From: Anaerolineales bacterium
GTDB lineage: Bacteria; Chloroflexota; Anaerolineae; Anaerolineales; UBA6663
Reading direction: 5' to 3'
Assembly: GCA_017999235.1 (NCBI GenBank)
Contig: JAGOBN010000141.1
Span: 1-8,511, forward strand
Length of the DNA stretch: 8,511 nt
Part shown: one piece after another, positions 1 through 4,689 of the stretch
Position numbering within the stretch: position 1 is the stretch's first letter
Layout of the letters: every line of letters starts with the position of its first letter
The notes under the pieces: model-generated
The model's database searches: none
What the model was told of the DNA's origin: nothing
What the model saw: the letters and a program-made list of their open reading frames with translations, nothing else
Position numbers and translations under genes: made by a program

Positions 1-416
1 TCCTCCGCCAGGCCGGCCGCGCCCAAATTGCTGGCGATGGCGCTGTAATACTCCGGGCCGGTGGCCAGGTAATACAGGCGGTTGGTGGCCGCCCCGCCTT
101 CCAGCTCCGTCAGCCGCTGGCCCAGGCCGGCGTAATCGGCGGCGGTGTTGAGATCGCCTTTGAAGTAGGCGATCTGGGCGGCGAAGGCCGCCCACACGCC
201 GGCGTCAAACTCCTTGGGCGAGAATTCTTCCAGGCCGGCGCGCAGCTGGCTGCGAAAATCGTCCTCGGACCAGGGCCGGCGCGCAAAGCCCACGATGCGG
301 ACCCGCGCTGGCAGCCGGCCTTTGCGGTGTAAATGGTAAAGCGCCGGGATCAATTTGCGGTGGGTCAGGTCGCCGGAAGCGCCAAAGATGACCAGGGTGG
401 TTGCCAAGTCAGGCAT
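1..416 (-). CDS. zwf: Glucose-6-phosphate 1-dehydrogenase, N-terminal part
   Basis: This enzyme oxidises glucose-6-phosphate to 6-phosphogluconolactone with reduction of NAD(P)+, the first step of the oxidative pentose phosphate pathway in the cytosol. About 138 codons are visible, and the gene runs off the left edge; family members are usually near 480-510 residues, so roughly the last 70% is missing. Residues 8-22 read LVIFGASGDLTHRKL, the family's nucleotide-binding signature (GASGDL followed by RKL). Near residues 112-120 comes NRLYYLATG, matching the conserved N-R-[LI]-[FY]-Y-L-A strand, and then a NLGAAGL segment. The reading frame has no stop in the visible part. The ATG at 414-416 is favoured because an AAGAGG ribosome site lies 7 bases upstream. 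The gene follows pgl by 29 bases on the same strand, so substrate and product enzymes are made together. Identity is firm; cofactor preference cannot be read. Confidence 0.95.
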   Translation of the reverse strand, partial: MPDLATTLVIFGASGDLTHRKLIPALYHLHRKGRLPARVRIVGFARRPWSEDDFRSQLRAGLEEFSPKEFDAGVWAAFAAQIAYFKGDLNTAADYAGLGQRLTELEGGAATNRLYYLATGPEYYSAIASNLGAAGLAE

Positions 417-423
417 GAGCGGG

Positions 424-429
424 CCTCTT
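424..429 (-). promoter_or_regulatory. Ribosome binding site of zwf
   Basis: On the minus strand this reads AAGAGG, seven bases before the zwf ATG. It lies in the 29-base gap after the pgl stop codon and supports the chosen zwf start. Confidence 0.6.
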
Positions 430-445
430 GTCGGAACGGGGTGCG

Positions 446-1210
446 TTAGGCGTGGTCCAAGCGGCTGGCGGCCGCCCGGTCCACGAGCCACAGGAGTTGG
501 CCGGCGCTGGGGCGCAGGCGGTGGATAGGCCAGCGCACCGGGTCACGTTCGGCCTGGAGCGCGGCCGCCAGCGCCGGCGCCTTGGCGGCGCCGGTCACCA
601 GGCCGATCAACGTTTGCGCGGCGTTGAATACCAAGGGTGTCAGGGTCACCCGCTCGGCTGGCCGGTCCTGATAGTGGGCGTTGACCGTCAGCACGGGCTG
701 GGTGTCTTCCGCCGGGAGGGGCGCACCCGGGAACAGCGAGGCGGTGTGGCCGTCTTCGCCCAGCCCCAGCAAGACCGCGCTGAAGTTGGGCCAGGTCTGG
801 TCGGGCGGCGCGAGCGTATCGCGCGCAAACAGGCGTAATTCCTCAGTGTAGTGGGCGGCGGCGGACGCCCCCCCGAGTTCGCCCTTGATGCGGTGGATGT
901 TTTCAGCCGGCAGCGGCACGTGCCGCAGCCACGCGGCATGCGCCTGGGCGAAGTTGCTCTCCGGGTCGGTGGGCGGCACGCAGCGCTCGTCGCCCCAGAA
1001 CACATGGAGGCTGGACCACGGCAGGCTGAGGCTGTACGGCGGCTGGCCCAACAGCCGGTAAATCTGCTGCGGGGTGCCGCCCCCGCACAGGACCAGGCTG
1101 AAGGGCTGGCCGGCCGACCACGTCTCGTGGATCAGGTTGGCCAGCAGTTCGGCGGCCGCGCGGCTGAGCGCCAGCGAATCGTCAAAGACCTGGATGGGAG
1201 AAAAGTCCAT
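446..1210 (-). CDS. pgl: 6-phosphogluconolactonase (DevB/SOL type)
   Basis: This enzyme hydrolyses 6-phosphogluconolactone to 6-phosphogluconate, the second step of the oxidative pentose phosphate pathway; it is expected in the cytosol. The 254-residue length is typical of the family. Visible signatures are the sugar-phosphate loop LCGGGTP at residues 41-47, FWGDERCVP at 71-79 followed by SNF at 85-87, and the catalytic block LGLGEDGHTASLFPG at 148-162, whose GEDGHTASLF core is diagnostic. A VTGAAK segment (205-210) also fits the glucosamine-6-phosphate isomerase/lactonase fold. The ATG start has a good AAGGAA ribosome site 5 bases upstream. The stop is TAA, and zwf starts 29 bases later. The acyltransferase gene ends 51 bases upstream with no obvious terminator between, so co-transcription is likely. 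The pgl-zwf pairing is a common bacterial arrangement and supports both calls. Confidence 0.96.
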   Translation of the reverse strand: MDFSPIQVFDDSLALSRAAAELLANLIHETWSAGQPFSLVLCGGGTPQQIYRLLGQPPYSLSLPWSSLHVFWGDERCVPPTDPESNFAQAHAAWLRHVPLPAENIHRIKGELGGASAAAHYTEELRLFARDTLAPPDQTWPNFSAVLLGLGEDGHTASLFPGAPLPAEDTQPVLTVNAHYQDRPAERVTLTPLVFNAAQTLIGLVTGAAKAPALAAALQAERDPVRWPIHRLRPSAGQLLWLVDRAAASRLDHA

Positions 1211-1215
1211 GCGCG

Positions 1216-1221
1216 TTCCTT
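1216..1221 (-). promoter_or_regulatory. Ribosome binding site of pgl
   Basis: On the minus strand this reads AAGGAA, five bases before the pgl ATG. It is the best Shine-Dalgarno match among the genes of this window and lies in the 51-base gap after the acyltransferase gene, so pgl can be translated independently of its upstream neighbours. Confidence 0.65.
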
Positions 1222-1261
1222 GCGAGCCTCGGCCGGCGCCGGGGCCGCCGTTGTCCGGGCG

Positions 1262-1945
1262 TTAAGGCTGGGGCGGCAGCGGCTGGAGGTAGCGCCGGGG
1301 CTCGTCCAGCCGGCCGGCGTACACGCCCCGATAAGGGGCGGGCAGCAGCGCCGCAATCCGAATCATAATCTCATCGGCAATCGCCTGCCGGACGGCCTGG
1401 CTGGCCCGCTCGCCGCCCAGCTCCACTCGATACGGCTGATCGACCGCGATGTGAAAATCGGTCCGGCGCAGCCGCGTGAGATTGCTCCAGAACGCCTCGC
1501 CGCCCCAGTATGCCAGCGGCAGAACCGGGGCGCCGCTGTGCAGGGCCAGCACCGCCACCCCCGGATGGCCCGGCAGCAAACGCCCGGTGCCGCTGCGGGT
1601 CCCTTCCGGCGCGATCCCCAGCAGGTAATTGGCTTTGAGCGCCGCCAGCGCTTTGCGGAAGGCGGCCGCGTCGCTCTCGCCGCGGTGGATCGGGATGGCG
1701 TCCGTGAGGCGGAAGAACAGCGCGAACCCGTTGTGAAAGGACTGGGCCTTGACCAGGCCGGTCAGCGGCCGGGGCAGGAGGCGCGGGTACAGCACCGGGA
1801 CTTCCAGGAAATTGATATGGTTGGCGGCCACGATTAGCGGGCCGCGCGCGGGAACACGGGCCAGCGCGCCGGCATCCACGCGGCACAGAGTCTCAGTGAG
1901 CGCGTACAGCGCCCCCATCACCAGCCGCTGCGCCATCCGCGTCAT
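1262..1945 (-). CDS. PlsC-like 1-acylglycerol-3-phosphate acyltransferase
   Basis: Proteins of this family move an acyl chain to lysophosphatidic acid (or a related lysolipid) to make phosphatidic acid at the inner face of the membrane. The 227-residue product shows the PlsC blocks in order: block I NHINFLE at 42-48, block II IPIHRGESD at 84-92, block III APEGTRSGTG at 112-121, and block IV-like VLPLAYWG at 141-148. The catalytic motif is normally H-x4-D; here it is H43-x4-E48, a conservative change that makes the exact substrate less certain. The frame is open 246 bases further upstream, but that part is out-of-frame reading of the kinase gene. The ATG at 1943-1945 overlaps the kinase TGA stop as ATGA, a classic sign of translational coupling, so it is the chosen start. 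The upstream ribosome site is weak, as expected for a coupled gene. Acyl transfer on a different lipid (for example an ornithine- or glycolipid) cannot be excluded. Confidence 0.88.
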   Translation of the reverse strand: MTRMAQRLVMGALYALTETLCRVDAGALARVPARGPLIVAANHINFLEVPVLYPRLLPRPLTGLVKAQSFHNGFALFFRLTDAIPIHRGESDAAAFRKALAALKANYLLGIAPEGTRSGTGRLLPGHPGVAVLALHSGAPVLPLAYWGGEAFWSNLTRLRRTDFHIAVDQPYRVELGGERASQAVRQAIADEIMIRIAALLPAPYRGVYAGRLDEPRRYLQPLPPQP

Positions 1946-2889
1946 GCGTGCGCGGCGTCCGGGCCGACGATGACGGCCAGCTGGCGCGGGCGGAGCTCCA
2001 GGGTCAGCGTTTGGCCGGCCGTGCAGAGCGTCTCGCCGTCCGCGTGGGCGGGCAAAACGCCGCTCAGCGCCGTGACGCGCACGCGCCGCGCGCGCGCCAT
2101 CCGCACGGCCGGGTGCCTCCCCTGGCTGCCGCGCATGAACCGCCCGATCAAGCTCAGAATCCCCAGCCGGCTCACCTGGCCGCCGATGCACAGGTCCAGC
2201 CAGCCGTCCTCGGGGCTGGCCTGCGGCCCCATCAGGAAGCCGCCGCCCATGCGCCGGCCGTTCATGGCCGAGACGAGCAGGGCGGGTTGGCGGGTGACCA
2301 CGCCGTCCAGGTCGAGCTCGACCTCGGGGGCGCGGTCAAACACCGCGATCGTCCGCACCGCCGCGACGGCGTAGCCGGCGAAGCCGCTCAACCGCTTGAG
2401 CTTCAGGGCCTCGAAACCCACCACGGCGTCAAACCCAATGCCGACCCCGTTGCCGAAGAAGCGCCCCTCCGGATACAGGCCGCCCACCGCGCGGCCCACG
2501 TCGATGAGGCGGCGCCGGCCCTGCGCCAGCGCCGCGCAGCCGGCCTCCAGCCCAATCGGCGCGCCGATCCCAAACGCCAGATCATTGCCGCGCCCCGCGC
2601 ACAACAGGCCCAGCGCCGGGCCGCTGGCGTCGCCGGCCGGCCGGCCGCGCAGCAGGCCGTTGAGGACCTCGTTGGCGGTGCCGTCCCCGCCGGCCGCCAC
2701 CACCACGTCATAGCCGACCGCCGCGGCGTGTTCCGCCAGTTCCAGTGCGTGGCCGGGGCGCTCGGTCAGCGCCAGATCATAGAGCAGATGCTGGGCGCGC
2801 AGCCAGCGCTCCACCTGCGGCCGCGTCCGGGCCGCCGCGCCGCGGCCGGCGGCGGGATTGAGGATGATGAAGTGTTTTGCGGGAGCCAC
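1942..2889 (-). CDS. Diacylglycerol kinase family lipid kinase (DagK/YegS type)
   Basis: This family phosphorylates diacylglycerol or a related lipid with ATP to give phosphatidic acid, recycling diacylglycerol at the membrane surface. From the chosen start the protein has 315 residues, the normal size for soluble bacterial DgkB/YegS enzymes. Seen in order: IILNPAAGRG at 8-17, the nucleotide-binding GGDGTANEVLNGL at 67-79, LCAGRGND at 96-103 (usually LGTGND), FGNGVGIGFDA at 145-155, the GGGFLMGPQASPEDGWLD segment at 215-232, and the C-terminal HADGE at 282-286, whose D-G-E is the family's conserved acidic site. The frame stays open to an ATG at 3024, but the strong promoter at 2945-2972 lies inside that extension. 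The GTG at 2887-2889, directly before the conserved domain, is therefore preferred; a TTG at 2934 is less likely. A GGAAAGG motif lies 14 bases upstream of the GTG, rather far. The gene is first in the leftward operon. The true lipid substrate is unknown. Confidence 0.9.
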   Translation of the reverse strand: MAPAKHFIILNPAAGRGAAARTRPQVERWLRAQHLLYDLALTERPGHALELAEHAAAVGYDVVVAAGGDGTANEVLNGLLRGRPAGDASGPALGLLCAGRGNDLAFGIGAPIGLEAGCAALAQGRRRLIDVGRAVGGLYPEGRFFGNGVGIGFDAVVGFEALKLKRLSGFAGYAVAAVRTIAVFDRAPEVELDLDGVVTRQPALLVSAMNGRRMGGGFLMGPQASPEDGWLDLCIGGQVSRLGILSLIGRFMRGSQGRHPAVRMARARRVRVTALSGVLPAHADGETLCTAGQTLTLELRPRQLAVIVGPDAAHA

Positions 2890-2944
2890 GCTGGCGCTCG
2901 ATGCCTTTCCGGGAAGGGTTTCGCCCCTGAGCAAGCTGCCAAAG

Positions 2945-2972
2945 ATTGTAAGCGATGTAAGGCCGGCGTCAA
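2945..2972 (-). promoter_or_regulatory. Sigma70-type promoter for the leftward operon
   Basis: On the minus strand a -35 box TTGACG (2967-2972) and a -10 box TACAAT (2945-2950) are separated by 16 bases. Each hexamer differs from consensus at one position. Transcription should start near 2938, leaving a leader of about 50 bases before the GTG of the lipid kinase. The area is visibly richer in A+T than the flanking genes. It is the likely promoter of the lipid kinase, acyltransferase, pgl and zwf. Confidence 0.75.
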
Positions 2973-3016
2973 CTGCTGTACAATGCCTAAGCTTAACCAA
3001 TAGCATAAGATCGGTT

Positions 3017-3025
3017 TGGTACAAT
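3017..3025 (+). promoter_or_regulatory. Probable extended -10 promoter of selC
   Basis: TGG followed by TACAAT forms an extended -10 element (TGn plus hexamer), with the hexamer at 3020-3025. No good -35 box sits 16-18 bases upstream, which an extended -10 can compensate for. With the usual 6-base gap, transcription would begin at the G at 3032, the first base of the mature tRNA. A second GTACAAT copy at 2978-2984 is an alternative, weaker start. The intergenic stretch 2985-3015 is A+T rich. Confidence 0.5.
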
Positions 3026-3031
3026 CTATCC

Positions 3032-3125
3032 GGGGATGGATGTCATCCGGTGGTGGCCACGGTCTTCAAAATCGTTGTGCCGTCTCGCTGAGGCGGCAGG
3101 TGGGTTCGACTCCCATTCATCCCCG
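3032..3125 (+). tRNA. selC: tRNA-Sec (selenocysteine, anticodon UCA)
   Basis: This tRNA is charged with serine, converted to selenocysteine by SelA, and delivered to UGA codons by SelB. Folding by hand gives the bacterial tRNA-Sec layout. The 8-bp acceptor pairs 3032-3039 with 3117-3124. The 6-bp D stem pairs 3042-3047 with 3052-3057 around a CGGT loop. The 5-bp anticodon stem pairs 3059-3063 with 3071-3075 around CTTCAAA, giving anticodon TCA at 3066-3068. The long variable arm has 9 bp (3078-3086 with 3090-3098) and a 3-base loop. The 5-bp T stem pairs 3100-3104 with 3112-3116 around TTCGACT. Discriminator base is G. The 8+5 acceptor/T-stem stack and 6-bp D stem with 4-base loop separate it from tRNA-Ser. 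CCA is not fully encoded (CCT follows). The first T-stem pair is G-U, as in E. coli, where it helps exclude EF-Tu. selA, selB and selD are not in this window. Confidence 0.96.
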
Positions 3126-3127
3126 CC

Positions 3128-3132
3128 TGAGG
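3128..3132 (+). promoter_or_regulatory. Ribosome binding site of the M50 protease gene
   Basis: TGAGG lies just after the tRNA 3' end and 3 bases before the ATG at 3136. The spacing is a little short, but the site supports that ATG over any start inside the tRNA gene. Tight packing means the processed tRNA end and the start of the mRNA almost coincide. Confidence 0.5.
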
Positions 3133-3135
3133 CCT

Positions 3136-4320
3136 ATGTATCCGTTTAAACAATCTGTGCTGGCTGACGCGGCCGCCTTGCGCCCGATTGTGGCGCAAGT
3201 GATGGCGATTGAAGACACGACCTATGGCGGCGCGGACAGCCCCTTTGCCGTCCGGTTTCGCGGGCAGTTGACGCGTGACTCGGCGGACGCGTACGCGCAT
3301 GTGGCCGAGTATTTCCGGCCGCAGGGCTACACCCCGCTCTTTCGCCAGGAGGGCGCCAGCCACCTCATCCTGGCGGTCTCCGGCGTCATCGCGCCGGCGC
3401 CCTCGCGCAGCTGGGTGAACGCGCTGATGCTGGCGCTGACCGTCCTGAGCATGTTGTTCGCCGGCGGCGCCTATGGTTACGCCGGCCCGGTGCCGGAAAC
3501 ATTCGGCGATTGGCTGGGTCTGCTGCTGGGCGGCTGGCCCTTCCTGGTCAGCATGCTGGGCATCCTGGGCGCGCATGAGCTCGGCCACTACTTCGCCGCC
3601 CGCCGCCACAAGGTCGCCGTATCTCTGCCGTACTTCCTGCCCTTCCCGTGGAGCCCGTTTGGCACGCTGGGCGCCTTCATCCAGCTCAAGGCGCCGCCCA
3701 CCAATCGCCGCGTGCTGCTGGATATCGGCGTGGCCGGCCCCTTGGCCGGCTTTCTGGTGGCGGTGCCGGTGCTGCTTTACGGCCTGCTCACCTCCCCGCT
3801 GCGGGCCGTGCTGCCCGGCCAGGTGAGCGGGTTTGAAGGCAATTCCGTTCTGTACCTGGCGCTGAAGTATCTGGTCTTCGGGCAGGTGCTGCCGGCCCCG
3901 GCCGCCACGGATGGCCTGGGGTATTGGCTGTTTATGCTGCGCTTCTGGTTTACCGGGCGCTTTACCGAGGCCGGCGGCTTCGACGTCTACCTCAATCAAG
4001 TGGCCTGGGCCGGCTGGGCCGGCCTGCTGGTGACCGGCCTGAACCTCATCCCGGCCGGCCAGCTAGATGGCGGCCACGCGCTGTATGTGCTCATCGGCCG
4101 GCGTGCCAGCCGCCTGATCCCGTTCATCCTGGCGATCCTGATCGGCCTGGGCTTCTTCTGGAGCGGCTGGTGGCTGTGGGCGGCCTTGATCTTTGTGGTC
4201 GGCCGCACGCACGCTGAGCCGCTGGATCAGATCACGGAACTGGACCCGCCGCGCCGGCTGATCGCCATCGCGGCGCTGATCCTGTTTTTCCTGGTGATCA
4301 CGCCCATCCCGCTGATCTGA
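3136..4320 (+). CDS. M50 family membrane metalloprotease (site-2 protease type)
   Basis: Members cut membrane proteins within or near the bilayer using zinc, often in stress or signalling cascades; the substrate here is unknown. The 394-residue protein has a soluble N-terminal region (1-92) and then about eight hydrophobic segments (roughly 93-117, 126-146, 193-218, 237-252, 287-306, 324-340, 342-356, 375-394). The zinc motif HELGH is at 147-151, and the second metal-ligand motif NLIPAGQLDGGH at 303-314, so both active-site halves are intact. The wide gap between them and the LDIGVAGPLAGF segment resemble the EGY-like branch of plants, cyanobacteria and other bacteria. The frame is open upstream to a TTG at 3016, but that stretch is the tRNA-Sec gene, so the ATG at 3136 with TGAGG before it is used. 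The TGA stop is followed after six in-frame bases by the rhodanese ATG. Co-transcription with selC is likely. Confidence 0.9.
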   Translation: MYPFKQSVLADAAALRPIVAQVMAIEDTTYGGADSPFAVRFRGQLTRDSADAYAHVAEYFRPQGYTPLFRQEGASHLILAVSGVIAPAPSRSWVNALMLALTVLSMLFAGGAYGYAGPVPETFGDWLGLLLGGWPFLVSMLGILGAHELGHYFAARRHKVAVSLPYFLPFPWSPFGTLGAFIQLKAPPTNRRVLLDIGVAGPLAGFLVAVPVLLYGLLTSPLRAVLPGQVSGFEGNSVLYLALKYLVFGQVLPAPAATDGLGYWLFMLRFWFTGRFTEAGGFDVYLNQVAWAGWAGLLVTGLNLIPAGQLDGGHALYVLIGRRASRLIPFILAILIGLGFFWSGWWLWAALIFVVGRTHAEPLDQITELDPPRRLIAIAALILFFLVITPIPLI

Positions 4321-4326
4321 AGCGCC

Positions 4327-4647
4327 ATGATCCCCGAAATCTCCGCCCGGGAATTGGCTGACCGGCTGCGCGGCCCCAACCCGCCGCGGCTGATCGATGT
4401 ACGCGAGCCGAACGAGTGGGCCTTCTGCCGCATCGCCGGCGCCGAGCTCAAGCCGATGAGCGCGATCATGGCGTGGATGCCCGAGCTCGACCGGACCACG
4501 GAACTGGTCATTCAATGCCACAGCGGTGTCCGGAGCTGGCAGGTGGCCCAATATCTCCAGGCGCACGGATTTCAGCGTGTGTTTAATTTACGGGGCGGCA
4601 TCGACGCTTGGTCGGTGGATGTCGACCCGACAGTGCCGCGTTACTAG
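4327..4647 (+). CDS. Single-domain rhodanese-like sulfurtransferase
   Basis: Rhodanese domains carry sulfur as a persulfide on an active-site cysteine and pass it to acceptors such as cyanide, thiols or sulfur-carrier proteins. The 106-residue protein is one complete domain: an opening EISARELADRL helix, the LIDVREPNEW motif at 22-31, and the active loop CHSGVRS at 64-70 with Cys64, followed by the C-terminal FNLRGGIDAW at 86-95. No signal peptide or membrane segment is seen, so it is probably cytosolic. The ATG lies six bases after the protease stop and in the same frame; the ribosome site is poor, so translation probably depends on the protease gene. The diguanylate cyclase follows after 42 bases. 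The physiological sulfur donor and acceptor are unknown. A link to selenium delivery (some rhodaneses bind selenium) is conceivable given selC nearby, but is speculation. Confidence 0.93.
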   Translation: MIPEISARELADRLRGPNPPRLIDVREPNEWAFCRIAGAELKPMSAIMAWMPELDRTTELVIQCHSGVRSWQVAQYLQAHGFQRVFNLRGGIDAWSVDVDPTVPRY

Positions 4648-4689
4648 ATCGGCCGCGGCGGCAGCGGGCTGAGCACGGGTCTGGCCGCG

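Noticed and set aside
2890..2938. Possible small regulatory hairpin (CCTT and AAGG arms) covering the GGAAAGG site in the lipid kinase leader
   Set aside because: Only four base pairs; too weak to call a riboswitch or attenuator.
1948..3003. Long plus-strand open frame of about 350 codons opposite the lipid kinase gene
   Set aside because: It is a GC-rich shadow of the kinase gene, with biased Arg/Ala/Gln composition and no recognisable domain; the minus-strand frame has clear kinase motifs.
3032..3125. tRNA-Ser with a long variable arm
   Set aside because: Anticodon is UCA (reads UGA), the acceptor stem has 8 bp, the D stem 6 bp with a 4-base loop, and the discriminator is G; together these fit tRNA-Sec, not tRNA-Ser.
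4318..4380. Possible SECIS hairpin after the protease UGA
   Set aside because: I could pair only short GC-rich pieces and saw no clear apical stem-loop at the distance expected for a bacterial SECIS element; kept only as a question in the findings.
4648..4689. Terminator or promoter between rhodanese and cyclase genes
   Set aside because: The 42-base gap is GC rich with repeated GGCCGCG words, but I see no proper inverted repeat with a T run and no -10 box.
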